64,000 bases of DNA from Enterobacter cloacae complex sp. ECNIH7 (lineage in GTDB: Bacteria > Pseudomonadota > Gammaproteobacteria > Enterobacterales > Enterobacteriaceae): positions 1,736,001 through 1,800,000 of the forward strand of contig NZ_CP017990.1 of assembly GCF_002208095.1 (NCBI RefSeq), read 5' to 3'. Positions 35,422 through 47,967 of this stretch are shown piece after piece. Numbering within the stretch: the first letter of the stretch is position 1; each line of letters starts with the position of its first letter. The notes beneath the pieces are model-generated. The model searched no databases. It saw only the letters and a list, made by a program, of their open reading frames with translations, and was not told the origin of the DNA. Position numbers and translations under genes: made by a program.

Positions 35422-38400
35422 TGATTGAACGCGGTAAATTTCGCTCACTGACGCTGATTAACTGGAACGGCTTCTTTGCCCGAACGTTCGATCTGGATGA
35501 GCTGGTCACGACGCTCTCCGGCGGTAACGGTGCGGGTAAATCCACCACCATGGCGGCCTTTGTTACGGCGCTGATCCCTGACCTGACGCTGCTTCACTTC
35601 CGTAACACCACCGAAGCGGGGGCCACAAGCGGCTCCCGTGATAAAGGTCTGCACGGTAAGCTGAAGGCCGGCGTCTGTTATTCGGTTCTGGACGTTATTA
35701 ACTCCCGTCATCAGCGTGTGGTGGTGGGCGTGCGCCTGCAGCAGGTCGCCGGTCGCGACCGTAAAGTGGATATCAAACCGTTTGCAATCCAGGGGCTGCC
35801 AACCTCCGTGCAGCCGACGGCGCTGCTCACGGAAACCCTGAACGAACGCCAGGCGCGCGTGTTGACGCTGCAGGAGCTGAAAGACAAGCTTGAGGCCATC
35901 GAAGGCGTGCAGTTCAAGCAGTTCAACTCGATTACCGACTACCACTCGCTGATGTTCGATCTGGGCGTGGTGGCGCGTCGTCTGCGCACGGCATCAGACC
36001 GTAGCAAATACTACCGCCTGATTGAAGCGTCGCTGTATGGCGGTATCTCCAGCGCGATTACCCGCTCCCTGCGCGACTACCTGCTGCCGGAAAACAGCGG
36101 CGTGCGTAAGGCCTTCCAGGATATGGAAGCGGCGCTGCGCGAAAACCGCATGACGCTGGAAGCTATTCGCGTTACCCAGTCTGACCGCGACCTGTTTAAA
36201 CACCTGATCAGCGAAGCCACCAACTACGTGGCGGCGGACTACATGCGCCACGCCAACGAGCGCCGCGTGCATCTCGATCAGGCATTAGAATACCGTCGCG
36301 AGCTGTTTACCTCCCGTAAACAGCTGGTGGCCGAACAGTATAAGCACGTCGAGATGGCGCGCGAGCTGGGCGAGCACAACGGTGCTGAAGGCGACCTGGA
36401 AGCCGATTATCAGGCTGCCAGCGATCACCTGAACCTGGTGCAGACCGCGCTGCGTCAGCAGGAAAAAATCGAGCGCTATGAAGCGGACCTCGATGAGCTG
36501 CAGATCCGTCTCGAAGAGCAAAATGAAGTGGTGGCTGAAGCCGCCGACATGCAGGAAGAGAACGAAGCCCGCGCCGAAGCGGCCGAGCTGGAAGTGGATG
36601 AGCTGAAAAGCCAGCTTGCCGATTACCAGCAGGCGCTTGACGTGCAGCAGACGCGAGCGATTCAGTACACCCAGGCATTGCAGGCATTACAGCGTGCAAA
36701 AGAGCTGTGCCATCTGCCTGACCTGACGCCGGACAGCGCCGACGAGTGGCTGGATACCTTCCAGGCCAAAGAGCAGGAAGCCACCGAGAAACTGCTCTCC
36801 CTCGAACAGAAAATGAGCGTCGCGCAAACGGCGCACAGCCAGTTTGAGCAGGCTTATCAGCTGGTGGTCGCAATTAACGGCCCGCTGGCGCGTAACGAAG
36901 CCTGGGACGTTGCCCGCGAACTGCTGCGCGACGGTGTGAACCAGCGCCATCTGGCCGAGCAGGTTCAGCCGCTGCGTATGCGTCTGAACGAGCTGGAGCA
37001 GCGCCTGCGCGAGCAGCAGGAAGCCGAGCGTCTGCTGGCGGAATTCTGCAAGCGTCAGGGAAAAAATTACGATTTCGACGAGCTTGAGGCCCTGCATCAG
37101 GAGCTGGAAGCGCGTATTGCGGCCCTGTCCGATACCGTATCAAACGCCAGCGAACAGCGTATGGCCCTGCGTCAGGAGCTGGAGCAGATTCAGTCCCGTT
37201 CGAAGGCGCTCCTGGAGCGTGCGCCGGTCTGGCTGGCGGCCCAGAGCAGCCTGAACCAGCTCAGCGAGCAGTGCGGCGAACAGTTCGAATCCAGCCAGGA
37301 AGTGACCGAATACCTGCAGCAGCTGCTGGAGCGCGAGCGCGAAGCCATCGTTGAGCGTGACGAAGTGGGCGCCCGCAAGCGCGACGTCGATGAAGAAATT
37401 GAGCGCTTAAGCCAGCCGGGCGGGTCAGAAGATCCGCGCCTGAATGCATTAGCCGAGCGTTTTGGCGGCGTGCTGCTGTCGGAAATTTATGACGACGTTG
37501 GCCTGGACGATGCTCCGTACTTCTCCGCGCTGTACGGTCCATCCCGCAACGCGATTGTGGTCCCGGATCTGTCGCTGATTTCTGAGCAGCTTGCCGGCCT
37601 GGAAGATTGCCCGGAAGATCTCTACCTGATCGAAGGGGATCCGCAGTCGTTCGATGACAGCGTGTTCAGCGTCGACGAGCTGGAAAAAGCGGTGGTGGTG
37701 AAAATTGCCGACCGTCAGTGGCGTTACTCCCGCTTCCCTGAGCTGCCGCTGTTTGGCCGCGCCGCGCGCGAAAGCCGCATCGAGAGCCTGCACGCCGAGC
37801 GTGAAACGCTGTCTGAACGTTTTGCGACCCTGTCGTTTGACGTGCAGAAAACCCAGCGTCTGCATCAGTCGTTCAGCCGCTTTATCGGCAGCCATCTCGC
37901 CGTAGCGTTTGACGCAGATCCGGAAGCCGAAATCCGCAAGCTGAACACCCGCCGTAGCGAGCTGGAACGTGCGATTGCAAGCCATGAAAGTGATAACCAG
38001 CAAAGTCGCGTTCAGTTTGAACAGGCGAAAGAGGGCGTCGCTGCCCTTAACCGCATTCTGCCGCGCCTGAATCTGCTGGCGGATGACACGCTGGCTGACC
38101 GCGTGGATGAGATCCAGGAGCGTCTGGATGAAGCGCAGGAAGCCGCGCGTTTCGTTCAGCAGCACGGCAATCAGCTGGCGAAGCTGGAGCCCGTCGTGTC
38201 TGTCCTGCAGAGCGACCCGGAACAGTTCGAGCAGTTAAAAGAAGATTATGCCTGGTCGCAGCAGGTGCAGCGCGAAGCGCGTCAGCAGGCGTTTGCTCTG
38301 ACGGAAGTGGTGCAGCGTCGCGCGCACTTTGGCTACTCCGATTCGGCTGAAATGCTGAGCGGTAACAGCGATCTGAACGAAAAACTGCGTCAGCGCCTTG

Positions 38401-39872
38401 AGCAGGCGGAGGCGGAACGTACTCGCGCCCGCGAAGCGATGCGCAGCCACTCCGCTCAGCTGAACCAGTACAATCAGGTGCTGGCCTCGCTGAAAAGCTC
38501 CTTCGATACCAAGAAAGAGCTGTTAAACGATCTGCAGAAAGAGCTTCAGGACATCGGCGTGCGTGCCGACAGCGGGGCAGAAGAGCGCGCGCGTATTCGT
38601 CGTGACGAGCTGCATTCTCAGCTCAGCAATAACCGCGCGCGTCGCAATCAGCTGGAAAAAGCGCTGACCTTCTGCGAAGCCGAAATGGATAACCTGACCC
38701 GTCGCCTGCGCAAGCTGGAACGCGACTATCACGAAATGCGCGAGCAGGTCGTGACCGCCAAGGCGGGCTGGTGCGCGGTGATGCGCATGGTGAAAGACAA
38801 TAACGTTGAGCGTCGTCTGCACCGTCGTGAGCTGGCATATCTCTCCGCCGATGAGCTGCGTTCCATGTCGGATAAGGCGTTGGGTGCTCTGCGTCTGGCG
38901 GTGGCGGATAACGAACACCTGCGCGATGTCCTGCGCATGTCAGAGGATCCGAAACGTCCTGAACGTAAAATCCAGTTCTTCGTGGCGGTTTACCAGCACC
39001 TGCGCGAGCGTATTCGCCAGGACATCATCCGTACTGACGATCCGGTCGAAGCCATCGAACAGATGGAAATCGAGCTGGGCCGTCTGACGGAAGAGCTGAC
39101 CTCCCGCGAGCAGAAGCTGGCAATCAGCTCCCGCAGCGTAGCGAACATTATTCGTAAAACCATTCAGCGCGAGCAGAACCGTATCCGCCAGCTCAACCAG
39201 GGGCTGCAGAGCGTGTCGTTTGGTCAGGTGAACAGCGTGCGCCTCAACGTTAACGTGCGTGAAGCGCATGCCACCCTGCTGGAAGTGCTTTCTGAGCAGC
39301 ACGAGCAGCATCAGGATCTGTTTAACAGTAACCGTCTGACCTTCTCCGAAGCGCTGGCGAAGCTCTATCAGCGCCTGAACCCGCAGATTGATATGGGGCA
39401 GCGTACGCCGCAAACCATCGGTGAAGAGCTGCTGGACTACCGTAACTATCTGGAAATGGAAGTTGAGGTAAACCGTGGCTCAGACGGCTGGCTGCGTGCG
39501 GAATCCGGAGCGCTCTCTACCGGTGAAGCGATCGGTACCGGTATGTCAATTCTGGTGATGGTGGTACAGAGCTGGGAAGACGAAGCGCGCCGCCTGCGCG
39601 GCAAAGACATCTCCCCATGCCGACTGCTGTTCCTTGATGAGGCTGCGCGTCTTGATGCGCGCTCCATTGCCACGCTTTTTGAGCTTTGCGAACGTCTCGA
39701 TATGCAGCTCATCATTGCGGCACCGGAGAACATCAGTCCCGAAAAAGGGACAACCTACAAGCTGGTGCGTAAAGTGTTCCAGAACAGCGAACACGTTCAC
39801 GTTGTTGGGCTGCGTGGCTTTGCGCCGCAGCCGCCAGAATCATTGCCTGAAACCACGGCGGACGCTTCCTGA
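35421..39872 (+). CDS. mukB: Chromosome partition protein MukB (SMC-like)
   Basis: SMC-type ATPase that compacts and segregates the chromosome. Walker [12 protein letters not shown] is at about residues 33-43. Two long coiled-coil arms flank a hinge near residues 660-790, and the C-terminal head has the signature [12 protein letters not shown] and Walker [14 protein letters not shown]. Length 1483 aa, close to 1486 in E. coli. The gene ends the operon with a strong terminator. Confidence 0.98.
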   Translation: MIERGKFRSLTLINWNGFFARTFDLDELVTTLSGGNGAGKSTTMAAFVTALIPDLTLLHFRNTTEAGATSGSRDKGLHGKLKAGVCYSVLDVINSRHQRVVVGVRLQQVAGRDRKVDIKPFAIQGLPTSVQPTALLTETLNERQARVLTLQELKDKLEAIEGVQFKQFNSITDYHSLMFDLGVVARRLRTASDRSKYYRLIEASLYGGISSAITRSLRDYLLPENSGVRKAFQDMEAALRENRMTLEAIRVTQSDRDLFKHLISEATNYVAADYMRHANERRVHLDQALEYRRELFTSRKQLVAEQYKHVEMARELGEHNGAEGDLEADYQAASDHLNLVQTALRQQEKIERYEADLDELQIRLEEQNEVVAEAADMQEENEARAEAAELEVDELKSQLADYQQALDVQQTRAIQYTQALQALQRAKELCHLPDLTPDSADEWLDTFQAKEQEATEKLLSLEQKMSVAQTAHSQFEQAYQLVVAINGPLARNEAWDVARELLRDGVNQRHLAEQVQPLRMRLNELEQRLREQQEAERLLAEFCKRQGKNYDFDELEALHQELEARIAALSDTVSNASEQRMALRQELEQIQSRSKALLERAPVWLAAQSSLNQLSEQCGEQFESSQEVTEYLQQLLEREREAIVERDEVGARKRDVDEEIERLSQPGGSEDPRLNALAERFGGVLLSEIYDDVGLDDAPYFSALYGPSRNAIVVPDLSLISEQLAGLEDCPEDLYLIEGDPQSFDDSVFSVDELEKAVVVKIADRQWRYSRFPELPLFGRAARESRIESLHAERETLSERFATLSFDVQKTQRLHQSFSRFIGSHLAVAFDADPEAEIRKLNTRRSELERAIASHESDNQQSRVQFEQAKEGVAALNRILPRLNLLADDTLADRVDEIQERLDEAQEAARFVQQHGNQLAKLEPVVSVLQSDPEQFEQLKEDYAWSQQVQREARQQAFALTEVVQRRAHFGYSDSAEMLSGNSDLNEKLRQRLEQAEAERTRAREAMRSHSAQLNQYNQVLASLKSSFDTKKELLNDLQKELQDIGVRADSGAEERARIRRDELHSQLSNNRARRNQLEKALTFCEAEMDNLTRRLRKLERDYHEMREQVVTAKAGWCAVMRMVKDNNVERRLHRRELAYLSADELRSMSDKALGALRLAVADNEHLRDVLRMSEDPKRPERKIQFFVAVYQHLRERIRQDIIRTDDPVEAIEQMEIELGRLTEELTSREQKLAISSRSVANIIRKTIQREQNRIRQLNQGLQSVSFGQVNSVRLNVNVREAHATLLEVLSEQHEQHQDLFNSNRLTFSEALAKLYQRLNPQIDMGQRTPQTIGEELLDYRNYLEMEVEVNRGSDGWLRAESGALSTGEAIGTGMSILVMVVQSWEDEARRLRGKDISPCRLLFLDEAARLDARSIATLFELCERLDMQLIIAAPENISPEKGTTYKLVRKVFQNSEHVHVVGLRGFAPQPPESLPETTADAS

Positions 39873-39888
39873 AGCGTCTTCTGACCCG

Positions 39889-39916
39889 AAGCGGCGCCCT
39901 GGCGCCGCTTTTTTTT
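39889..39916 (+). terminator. Terminator after mukB
   Basis: AGCGGCGCC and GGCGCCGCT form a 9-bp stem with a CT loop, followed by eight T. Confidence 0.94.
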
Positions 39917-40049
39917 AAACTTAACTTGTGCTTAGGGCTGCGTTATCTTTAAACTTCTTTACATAAGGTAAGGCAACAGCTTAGCCGTCTACCTATAATG
40001 AAAGAAAGCCCCAACGTGATGGGCATGTCGTGAAAACAGGGGGCAAGGG

Positions 40050-41873
40050 ATGTTGCTTAAGAAAGAATGTGGTCGTCAGCTGTCGGCGCTAAGTTTATGC
40101 CTGGCAGTGATGTTTGCTCCACTGTTAACCGCCCAGGCCGACGAGCCTGAAATTGTGCCGACTGACAGCTCGGCAACGACGGGCGCGCAGCCAACGTCGT
40201 TGTCCCAGCCTCTGGAGCAGTCTCCGGCAACGGCTATCATGGCCGGTATTAAGCCGCTGCCGGAAGGCATCGACGCCGAATCGCTCAGCCAGCAGCTGCA
40301 GTCGGGGCTGCCGTCCGGGTACGCGCCTGTCTATCTCAATCAGCTCACGCTCCTTTATGCTGCCCGCGATATGAAACCGATGTGGGAAAACCGCGATGCC
40401 GTTCGCGCCTTCCAGCAGCAGCTGGCGGAGGTCGCGATTGCAGGGTTTCAGCCGCAGTTTACAAAATGGGTTGAGCTGTTAACCGATCCTGCCGTCACCG
40501 GGCAGGCGCGGGACGTGGTGCTTTCCGATGCCATGATGGGCTACCTGCAGTTCGTGGCGGGTATTCCGGTCAACGGCAACCGTTGGCTTTACAGCGATAA
40601 GCCGTACAAGCTGGCGACGCCGGCACTGTCGGTGATTAACCAATGGCAGTTAGCGCTGGATAACGGCGAACTGCCGCGCTTTATCGCCAGCCTCGCACCG
40701 GCGCACCCACAATATGCCACTCTGCACCAGTCGCTCCTCGCGCTGGTGGGTGACTCGCGCCCATGGCCTCAGATGCGCGGCACCGCGACGCTGCGTCCGG
40801 GGCAGTGGAGCAGCGATGTGCCTGCCCTGCGCGAGATCCTGACTCGCTCCGGTCTTCTTGATGGCGGGCCACATATTGCGTTGCCAGGCGACGATCCGCA
40901 AAATGCGGCGGTCAGCCCGTCAGCTCCCGTGAAAGAGAAAAAAACGATTGCCGTCAGCAATAAACCCGCAGCATACGATCGCGAGCTGGTTGCGGCAGTG
41001 AAGCAATTCCAGACCGCACAGGGGCTGGGAGCCGATGGCGTCATTGGCCAGACGACGCGAGACTGGCTGAACGTATCGCCTGCGCAGCGGGCAGGGGTGC
41101 TGGCGCTCAATATCCAGCGTTTGCGCCTGCTGCCGGGAACGCTCTCTACCGGAATTATGGTTAACATTCCGGCTTATTCCCTGGTCTATTATCAGGACGG
41201 TAGCGAAAAACTGGCGTCGCGCGTGATTGTCGGGCGTCCGGATCGTAAAACACCGATGATGAGCAGCGCGCTGAATAACGTGGTGGTTAACCCACCGTGG
41301 AACGTGCCGCCGACGCTGGCGAGAAAAGACATTCTGCCGAAGGTCTGGAACGATCCGGGGTATCTGGAACGTCATGGCTATACGGTGATGCGCGGATGGA
41401 ACAGTAAAGAGGCCATCGATCCTTATATGGTCGACTGGTCGACAATTACGGCTTCTAATCTGCCGTTCCGTTTCCAGCAGGCACCCGGGGCGCATAACTC
41501 TTTAGGGCGTTACAAGTTCAATATGCCGAGTTCAGACGCTATATATCTGCACGATACGCCGAACCACAACCTGTTCCAGAAAGATACTCGCGCGCTGAGT
41601 TCTGGCTGCGTACGCGTGAACAAAGCCTCGGAGCTTGCCAATATGCTATTGCAGGATGCGGGCTGGAACGATACGCGTATTTCGGATGCCCTGAAGCAGG
41701 GGGATACGCGTTACGTTAATATTCGACACAACATTCCGGTCAATCTCTACTATCTGACGGCGTTTGTTGGCGAAGACGGGCGTACTCAGTACCGTACAGA
41801 TATTTACAATTATGATCTCACCGCGCGATCCGGCGCACAAATTTTGCCAAAAGCGGAACAATTAATCAGGTAA
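40050..41873 (+). CDS. ldtD: L,D-transpeptidase LdtD
   Basis: Makes 3-3 crosslinks in peptidoglycan, a route that can bypass penicillin-binding proteins under beta-lactam stress. A signal peptide ends near residue 30 (LLTAQA). A peptidoglycan-binding domain (about 310-350, [22 protein letters not shown]) precedes the YkuD catalytic domain with HDTPN and SSGCVRV; the nucleophile is Cys520. Length 607 aa (615 in E. coli). Confidence 0.96.
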   Translation: MLLKKECGRQLSALSLCLAVMFAPLLTAQADEPEIVPTDSSATTGAQPTSLSQPLEQSPATAIMAGIKPLPEGIDAESLSQQLQSGLPSGYAPVYLNQLTLLYAARDMKPMWENRDAVRAFQQQLAEVAIAGFQPQFTKWVELLTDPAVTGQARDVVLSDAMMGYLQFVAGIPVNGNRWLYSDKPYKLATPALSVINQWQLALDNGELPRFIASLAPAHPQYATLHQSLLALVGDSRPWPQMRGTATLRPGQWSSDVPALREILTRSGLLDGGPHIALPGDDPQNAAVSPSAPVKEKKTIAVSNKPAAYDRELVAAVKQFQTAQGLGADGVIGQTTRDWLNVSPAQRAGVLALNIQRLRLLPGTLSTGIMVNIPAYSLVYYQDGSEKLASRVIVGRPDRKTPMMSSALNNVVVNPPWNVPPTLARKDILPKVWNDPGYLERHGYTVMRGWNSKEAIDPYMVDWSTITASNLPFRFQQAPGAHNSLGRYKFNMPSSDAIYLHDTPNHNLFQKDTRALSSGCVRVNKASELANMLLQDAGWNDTRISDALKQGDTRYVNIRHNIPVNLYYLTAFVGEDGRTQYRTDIYNYDLTARSGAQILPKAEQLIR

Positions 41874-42047
41874 ATGAAGCAGTTCGGGAAAAATGATTGT
41901 CGTAAGTTAGGGTGAATAAGGGGCAATATCGCTGTAAGCCGCGTATTCACTGGGGTTGGGCGCCTTGACGTACCCGGTTTTGCCAGTTAAGGTGCCCTTC
42001 GTGCGCTAAGCATATTACGATTTCTTTTACCTGTAGACCTGATTATC

Positions 42048-42599
42048 ATGGACAAATTTGACGCTAATCGCCGCAAACTGCTGGCGTTAGGTGGTGTTGC
42101 GCTTGGCGCAGCGGCCATCTTGCCGACGCCAGCATTTGCCACCCTCTCGACACCTCGTCCGCGAGTTTTAACGCTCAACAATCTTCATACCGGTGAGTCG
42201 TTAAAAGCGGAGTTTTTCGATGGCAGAGGCTATATTCAGGATGAATTAGCAAGACTTAACCATTTTTTCCGTGATTTCCGCGCGAATAAAATAAAAGCCA
42301 TCGATCCAGGACTGTTTGATCAGCTTTTCCGCCTTCAGGGCCTGCTGGGCACCAGCAAGCCGGTTCAGCTCATTTCTGGCTATCGCTCGATTGATACCAA
42401 TAATGAACTGCGCGCCCACAGTCGCGGGGTAGCGAAAAAAAGCTATCACACGAAGGGACAGGCAATGGACTTCCATATTGAAGGCGTTTCGTTAGCCAAT
42501 ATTCGCAAAGCTGCGTTATCTATGCGCGCAGGTGGTGTAGGATATTACCCCAGCAGCAACTTTGTGCATATTGATACCGGTCCGGTTCGGCACTGGTAA
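42048..42599 (+). CDS. mepK: Murein endopeptidase MepK
   Basis: Peptidase M15-family (DUF882) enzyme that cleaves 3-3 and 4-3 crosslinks. An N-terminal twin-arginine signal ([11 protein letters not shown]) is followed by a cut near PAFA. Zinc-site residues are seen in [10 protein letters not shown] and FVHIDTG. 183 aa, against 182 in E. coli. It lies next to ldtD, which makes the bonds it cuts. gloC follows after 20 bases. Confidence 0.95.
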   Translation: MDKFDANRRKLLALGGVALGAAAILPTPAFATLSTPRPRVLTLNNLHTGESLKAEFFDGRGYIQDELARLNHFFRDFRANKIKAIDPGLFDQLFRLQGLLGTSKPVQLISGYRSIDTNNELRAHSRGVAKKSYHTKGQAMDFHIEGVSLANIRKAALSMRAGGVGYYPSSNFVHIDTGPVRHW

Positions 42600-42619
42600 T
42601 AACGAAACACAGGAGCAGT

Positions 42620-43267
42620 ATGAACTATCGTATTATTCCGGTTACCGCGTTCTCCCAGAATTGTTCATTGATCTGGTGCGAACAGACTAAACTGGCCGCG
42701 CTTGTCGATCCCGGCGGTGACGCTGAGAAGATCAAGCAGGAAGTCGCCGACAGCGGCGTGACGCTCATGCAGATTTTACTGACGCATGGTCACCTCGACC
42801 ATGTGGGTGCAGCGGCTGAACTGGCTGAACACTACGGCGTGCCGATAGTCGGTCCGGAAAAAGAAGATGAGTTCTGGCTGCAGGGGTTACCCGCCCAAAG
42901 CCGCATGTTTGGCCTGGATGAGTGTCAGCCACTGACGCCCGATCGCTGGCTGAACGAAGGAGAGCGCGTTAGCATAGGGAATGTGACTTTACAGGTGTTG
43001 CATTGTCCTGGGCATACGCCAGGCCATATCGTCTTCTTTGATGACCAGTCCCGTCTGCTGATTTCCGGCGATGTGATTTTCAAAGGTGGCGTAGGACGCA
43101 GCGATTTTCCGCGCGGCGATCACGGTCAACTGATTCAGTCGATTAAACAGAAGTTATTGCCGCTGGGTGATGATGTAACGTTTATCCCTGGACACGGTCC
43201 GATGTCGACGCTGGGCTATGAACGGCTCCATAACCCGTTCCTTCAGGATGAAATGCCTGTCTGGTAA
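42620..43267 (+). CDS. gloC: Hydroxyacylglutathione hydrolase GloC (type II glyoxalase)
   Basis: Metallo-beta-lactamase-fold hydrolase of S-lactoylglutathione. The metal motif HGHLDH is at about residues 55-60, with HCPGHTPGH and GDVIF later. 215 aa, the E. coli YcbL length. It is probably cotranscribed with mepK. Confidence 0.95.
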   Translation: MNYRIIPVTAFSQNCSLIWCEQTKLAALVDPGGDAEKIKQEVADSGVTLMQILLTHGHLDHVGAAAELAEHYGVPIVGPEKEDEFWLQGLPAQSRMFGLDECQPLTPDRWLNEGERVSIGNVTLQVLHCPGHTPGHIVFFDDQSRLLISGDVIFKGGVGRSDFPRGDHGQLIQSIKQKLLPLGDDVTFIPGHGPMSTLGYERLHNPFLQDEMPVW

Positions 43268-43273
43268 CCCGAA

Positions 43274-43304
43274 TAAAAAAAGCCTGCATAACGCAGGCTT
43301 TTTT
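43274..43304. terminator. Bidirectional terminator between gloC and aspC
   Basis: AAAGCCTGC and GCAGGCTTT around ATAAC, with an A-run before and a T-run after. It can serve both converging genes. Confidence 0.93.
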
Positions 43305-43315
43305 ATGGGCGCAAA

Positions 43316-44506
43316 TTACAGTACGGCGACAATCGCTTCGCACAGTGGCGCCATGTTGTCAGGCGTCATGCCTGCAACGTTCACGCGGCCAGAGGCCACG
43401 GCGTACACGCCAAACTCTTCACGCAGACGCAGAACCTGCTCTTTGGTCAGGCCGCTGAATGAGAACATGCCGTTCTGTTTGATGATAAAGCTGAAGTCGC
43501 GATCCGCGCCTTTCTCAGCCAGGGTGTTCACAAACAGCAGGCGCATGCGCTGAATACGCTGACGCATATCGTTCAGCTCTTGTTCCCAGATAGCGCGCAG
43601 CGCATCGTTGCTCAGGATAGTCGCAACAACAGACGCACCGTGTGCCGGTGGGTTAGAGTAGTTAGCGCGGATAACCGATTTCATCTGGCTGAACGCACGA
43701 TCGACGGTCTCTTCGTTAGCGGCAACCAGCGTACAGGCACCCACGCGCTCATTGTACAGACCAAAGTTCTTGGAGTAGGAGCTTGCGACAATCAGCTCCT
43801 GGTGCACGGCGGCGAACGTGCGCAGGCCTTCGGCATCTTCTTCCAGACCACGGGCGAAGCCCTGGTAGGCAAAATCAAACAGCGGCAGCCAGCCTTTCTC
43901 TACGGACAGCTTCGCCAGGTGTTGCCACTGCTCAAGCGTCGGGTCGATACCGGTTGGGTTGTGGCAGCAGCCGTGGAACAGCACCACGTCACCTGCCTGC
44001 GCCTCGCTCAGGCTCGCCAGCAGGCCGTCAAAGTCGAGAGCGTGGTTTGCCGCGTCGTAGTAGGCGTATTCACGCACTTCCAGACCCGCAGAGTTAAACA
44101 CGCTCTTGTGGTTCGGCCAGCTTGGGTTGCTTACCCATACGCGCTTAACAGAAGTGTTTTTCGCAAGGAAATCCGCCGCCACGCGCAACGCACCGGTACC
44201 GCCTGGGGTCTGTGCTGTGCGGGCACGTTTGTCACTCACAATTGCGCTGCCTTTACCGAACAGCAGCTCCTGGGTGCAGCGACCAAATTCAGGGATACCA
44301 TCAATACCGAGGTAGTTTTTGGTGGTTTCGTTTTCCAGCAGATACTGCTCAGCTTTCTTAACGCTGGTCAGTACCGGAGTTTTGCCGGTTTCATCTTTAT
44401 ATACACCAATACCCAGGTTGATTTTGCCAGGGCGGTCGTCGGCACGAAACAGATCGGCCAGGCCCAGAATAGGGTCGGCAGGAGCGGCGGTAATGTTCTC
44501 AAACAT
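43316..44506 (-). CDS. aspC: Aspartate aminotransferase
   Basis: PLP-dependent class I transaminase of 396 aa, interconverting aspartate and 2-oxoglutarate with oxaloacetate and glutamate; it also acts on aromatic amino acids. The PLP lysine lies in [15 protein letters not shown]. Placement next to ompF is as in E. coli. Confidence 0.98.
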   Translation of the reverse strand: MFENITAAPADPILGLADLFRADDRPGKINLGIGVYKDETGKTPVLTSVKKAEQYLLENETTKNYLGIDGIPEFGRCTQELLFGKGSAIVSDKRARTAQTPGGTGALRVAADFLAKNTSVKRVWVSNPSWPNHKSVFNSAGLEVREYAYYDAANHALDFDGLLASLSEAQAGDVVLFHGCCHNPTGIDPTLEQWQHLAKLSVEKGWLPLFDFAYQGFARGLEEDAEGLRTFAAVHQELIVASSYSKNFGLYNERVGACTLVAANEETVDRAFSQMKSVIRANYSNPPAHGASVVATILSNDALRAIWEQELNDMRQRIQRMRLLFVNTLAEKGADRDFSFIIKQNGMFSFSGLTKEQVLRLREEFGVYAVASGRVNVAGMTPDNMAPLCEAIVAVL

Positions 44507-44633
44507 GACGAAGTTCCATTGTGATTACAGAAGTGAAATCCGCTATCAGGTTAACGGTAGATTTACAAAATGCCAACCGTTTGCGACGAAAAGCGTGCGG
44601 CTTTTCAAAAGTCGCCATTATTTTCTGTCACGC

Positions 44634-44661
44634 ATAAAAAAACAGGGCCGAAGCCCTGTTC
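44634..44661 (-). terminator. Terminator of ompF
   Basis: On the minus strand AACAGGGC-TTCG-GCCCTGTT is followed by a T-run. A textbook tetraloop terminator 30 bases after the ompF stop. Confidence 0.95.
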
Positions 44662-44690
44662 ATTAAGCATATAACAAAGTGGTGTACTGA

Positions 44691-45793
44691 TTAGAACTGG
44701 TAGGTTACGCCCACAGCAGCCATATCGTCGTTGCCGTTCAGACCGCCAACAGCTTTCGCGTAGTCGGAGTCTTTGTCCAGCAGGTTGATGTAGTAGTCAG
44801 CCCACACGTTGAAGTTCTTGTTGAAGTAGTAAGTGGTACCAACCTGGATGAATTTAGCCAGGTCTGCATCGCCACCGCTGAAGCCATTGACGGCAGCCAG
44901 GTCTTTACCTTTGGTCTGCACGTAGGAGATTGCTGGGCGCAGGCCGAAGTCGAACTGGTACTGAGCAACCACTTCGAAGTTCTGCGTTTTGTTAGCGAAG
45001 CCAGCGTCACCGTTAGAACCGGTACGAGTGGTGTTACGGGTTTCTGCATAGGTGGTTGCCAGGTAGATGTTGTTAGCGTCGTATTTCAGACCAACACCCC
45101 ATGCTTCAGCTTTGTCGCCTTCACCATCAGCTTTTTGATTCAGAGTACGGTTAGCGTTGCTGTAAGATGCGATTGCACCGAAGCCTTCGCCGAAATCGTA
45201 GCCCAGGGAGTAGCCTACGCCGTCACCGTTAGAGGTTTTAACGTCAGCACGGTCGTTTTTGCCCTGGTACTGAACGCCCAGGCTCAGACCGTCAACCAGA
45301 CCGAAGAAGTTGCTGTTACGGTAGGTCAGCAGACCGGTACTGCGGCTGGTCATAAAGTTATCAACATAGTTACCGCCCCAGGTCATACCAGAGAAGGACG
45401 GCGCCATATCGGTGTATGATTCTACGTCGTAAACGATACCGTACGACCGTAGTCGATGCTGCCAGCATCGCCCGCTTTCAGGCCAGCGAATGCCAGACGG
45501 TTTTTGTTAGTCTGAGCACCATTTTCAGCCTGGTTGGCCAGGAAACGGTATTCCCACTGGCCGTAACCGGTCAGCTGGTCGTTGATCTGAGTTTCGCCTT
45601 TGAAACCGATCTGCGCGTAGGTAGCGTCGTTATTGTTGGTGTTATCACCGGAAGTCACGAAATCGTGCTCGGCGTTAACTTTACCGTAGAAGTCCAGCTT
45701 GTTGCCGTTCTTGTTATAGATTTCTGCAGCGTTAGCTGCACCGGCTACCAGCAGGGCAGGGATTACCACTGCCAGAATATTGCGCTTCATCAT
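44691..45793 (-). pseudogene. ompF: Outer-membrane porin OmpF, inactivated by a 4-base deletion
   Basis: General trimeric porin gene in its usual place between aspC and asnS. The reading frame opens at 45793 with a 22-residue signal peptide (ending AGAANA) and reads intact to ...SIDYGR (117 codons, to 45443). There four bases equivalent to AACT are missing from the expected GR-NY-G context, and the frame runs to a TAG at 45424-45422. The other frame continues from 45440 with normal porin sequence to the terminal Phe (VTYQF) at 44691. Restoring four bases gives 1107 nt, 368 aa, a normal porin length. The expressed product would be a 123-aa fragment with no barrel. Promoter and leader look intact. 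Confidence 0.92.
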
Positions 45794-45910
45794 TATTTAT
45801 TACCCTCATTGGTTTTTTTATGACACTCGCCACTGCCGTCAATAAATTCTGTCAATAAATATTTCCGGAACTATTGATGAGAGTTTGGTGTCTTTATGTA
45901 TCTGACAGGC

Positions 45911-45939
45911 ATCTTTCCATTCGGCGAAGCGTTTCGCTA
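45911..45939 (-). promoter_or_regulatory. ompF promoter
   Basis: By correspondence with E. coli ompF, -35 TAGCGA (45939-45934) and -10 AAAGAT (45916-45911) have a 17-base spacer. The leader downstream (about 110 bases) is highly conserved, including the ribosome-binding region (GAGGGTAATAAATAATG) that pairs with the MicF small RNA in E. coli. Confidence 0.75.
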
Positions 45940-46012
45940 GCCTGAAAGTGCTACAATTCTCAAGATTAAGTAACCAAAAGAAATTATGTGTAACTAAATA
46001 TGTATTTTTGGG
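45940..46012 (-). promoter_or_regulatory. OmpR-binding region of ompF
   Basis: Three successive TTTCTTTTGGTTAC-like and GTAGCACTTTCA-like blocks on the minus strand correspond in order to the F1-F2-F3 OmpR sites of E. coli ompF, immediately upstream of the -35. The assignment is from remembered similarity. Confidence 0.6.
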
Positions 46013-46352
46013 AACTTTGTGAACCACCTCAAACTTCAGAACGCCCTGGCGAATTAAACAACAAGCGCTATCCTATATATATGAATTCCTTATGATTAAT
46101 TGAGATAAAGGCGATTCATATAAACAGACGCTAAACGGCTCGTTTTTTCTTATGACTCCAAAAGGCCTTCCGGACGGCTGTAAAAGTGGTTGAAATTTGT
46201 GCTATCGCTTGAGGATGTAATAATCGCAATAAGAATGGGGTTTATTTTTTGTGGCTGGATATTTCGCGGAAACAAAACGTAACAGGTAGTGGTTGTGACG
46301 GGGTGAAGGTTTAAAGATGCTGACTTTACGCTGACGAAAACTGACAATACAG
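46013..46352. other. AT-rich stretch upstream of ompF
   Basis: No gene is visible. The sequence is AT-rich and may include a distal OmpR/IHF-type region as in E. coli, but I cannot place a specific site. Confidence 0.4.
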
Positions 46353-46388
46353 AATAAAATAATGGCCAGCATAAGCTGGCCATTTTAG
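46353..46388 (-). terminator. Terminator after asnS
   Basis: AATGGCCAGC and GCTGGCCATT form a 10-bp stem with a 4-base loop, followed on the minus strand by an AT-rich tail with T-runs. Confidence 0.88.
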
Positions 46389-46399
46389 TATTGTATCGA

Positions 46400-47800
46400 T
46401 TAGAAGCTGGCGTTACGTGGAGTACGTGGGAAAGGAATCACGTCACGTACGTTCTGAACACCAGTAACGTAGGCAATCAGACGCTCGAAGCCCAGACCAA
46501 AACCGGCGTGCGGTACGGTACCGTAACGACGCAGATCGCGGTACCAGCTGTAGTCAGCTGGGTTGAGCCCCATCTCTTCCATACGCGCGTCCAGCACGTC
46601 AAGACGTTCTTCACGCTGAGAGCCACCGATGATTTCACCAATGCCCGGCGCCAGAACGTCCATCGCTGCCACGGTTTTACCGTCTTCGTTAAGGCGCATA
46701 TAGAAGGCCTTAATGTCTTTCGGGTAGTTTTTAACGACAACCGGCGCTTTGAAATGCTTCTCGGCCAGATAGCGTTCGTGTTCAGACGCCAGGTCAACGC
46801 CCCAGTAAACCGGGTTCTCGAACGTCTCACCGCATTTCTCGAGGATCGCCACCGCGTCGGTATAGTCCACCTGCGCAAAGTCGGCAGACACGAAACGCTC
46901 CAGACGCGCCACAGCATCGCTGTCTACGCGTTCTGCGAAGAATTTCATGTCGTCAGGACGCTCTTCCAGCACCGCTTTGAACACATACTTCAGCATCGCT
47001 TCCGCCAGACCCGCAACATCGTCCAGGTCGGCGAAGGCCACTTCAGGCTCCAGCATCCAGAATTCCGCCAGGTGACGGCTGGTGTTGGAGTTTTCGGCGC
47101 GGAAGGTTGGGCCAAAGGTGTAGATCTTAGACAGCGCACAGGCGTACGTTTCGCCGTTGAGCTGACCAGACACCGTCAGGAAGGCTTCTTTACCAAAGAA
47201 GTCTTTGTCATAGTCCACTTTACCTTCTGGCGTGCGCGGCAGGTTTTCCATGTCCAGCGTCGAAACGCGGAACATCTCACCGGCACCTTCCGTATCGGAC
47301 GCGGTGATCAGCGGGGTAGACACCCAGAAGTAACCCTGCTCATCGAAGAAACGATGCAGCGCCTGCGCCAGCGTATGACGCACGCGCGCCACCGCACCAA
47401 TCAGGTTGGTACGCGGACGCAGGTGGGCGACTTCACGCAGATATTCGATGCTGTGGCGTTTTGCCGCCATCGGGTAGGTATCCGGATCTTCAACCCAGCC
47501 GGTGACTTCAATGGCAGAGGCCTGAATTTCGAAGCTCTGGCCCTGGCCCGGTGACGCCACAACCACGCCGGTAACAATGACGGAGCAACCGGTTGTCAGT
47601 CGCAGAACGTCATCATTGTAATTGGGCAGAGAATTATTAATGACGGCCTGTACAGGATCAAAGCAGGAACCGTCATAGACGGCGAGGAAGGAGATGCCAG
47701 CTTTAGAATCTCGGCGGGTACGCACCCATCCGCGCACGGTGACTTCCTGGTCAACGGCGACACGGCCCTGGAGTACGTCGGCTACAGGCACAACGCTCAT
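46400..47800 (-). CDS. asnS: Asparagine--tRNA ligase
   Basis: Class IIb synthetase with an N-terminal OB anticodon-binding domain (about residues 1-110) and a class II core (motif 2 [15 protein letters not shown], motif 3 GFGLGFERL). The start at 47800 ([10 protein letters not shown]) gives 466 aa as in E. coli; the frame extends upstream to 47845 but without family support. It is divergent from nothing and lies between pncB and ompF on the same strand. Confidence 0.98.
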   Translation of the reverse strand: MSVVPVADVLQGRVAVDQEVTVRGWVRTRRDSKAGISFLAVYDGSCFDPVQAVINNSLPNYNDDVLRLTTGCSVIVTGVVVASPGQGQSFEIQASAIEVTGWVEDPDTYPMAAKRHSIEYLREVAHLRPRTNLIGAVARVRHTLAQALHRFFDEQGYFWVSTPLITASDTEGAGEMFRVSTLDMENLPRTPEGKVDYDKDFFGKEAFLTVSGQLNGETYACALSKIYTFGPTFRAENSNTSRHLAEFWMLEPEVAFADLDDVAGLAEAMLKYVFKAVLEERPDDMKFFAERVDSDAVARLERFVSADFAQVDYTDAVAILEKCGETFENPVYWGVDLASEHERYLAEKHFKAPVVVKNYPKDIKAFYMRLNEDGKTVAAMDVLAPGIGEIIGGSQREERLDVLDARMEEMGLNPADYSWYRDLRRYGTVPHAGFGLGFERLIAYVTGVQNVRDVIPFPRTPRNASF

Positions 47801-47940
47801 AATATTCTCTCTGTTAATAGTCGGAAAAAATAAACACTTGTCCACCCTTATGGGGGGGGATATCTATGTTACCTGCCATCCGCTATCAGACAAGTAAATT
47901 TCGCAGTCAAAAGAGAAGAATTGAGAAATAAATAAGGGAA

Positions 47941-47963
47941 GGGAGCCATAAAGGCTCCCGTAA
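47941..47963 (-). terminator. Weak terminator after pncB
   Basis: On the minus strand GGGAGCC and GGCTCCC flank TTTAT, followed by a pyrimidine-rich tail rather than a clean T-run. Confidence 0.55.
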
Positions 47964-47967
47964 GCGC

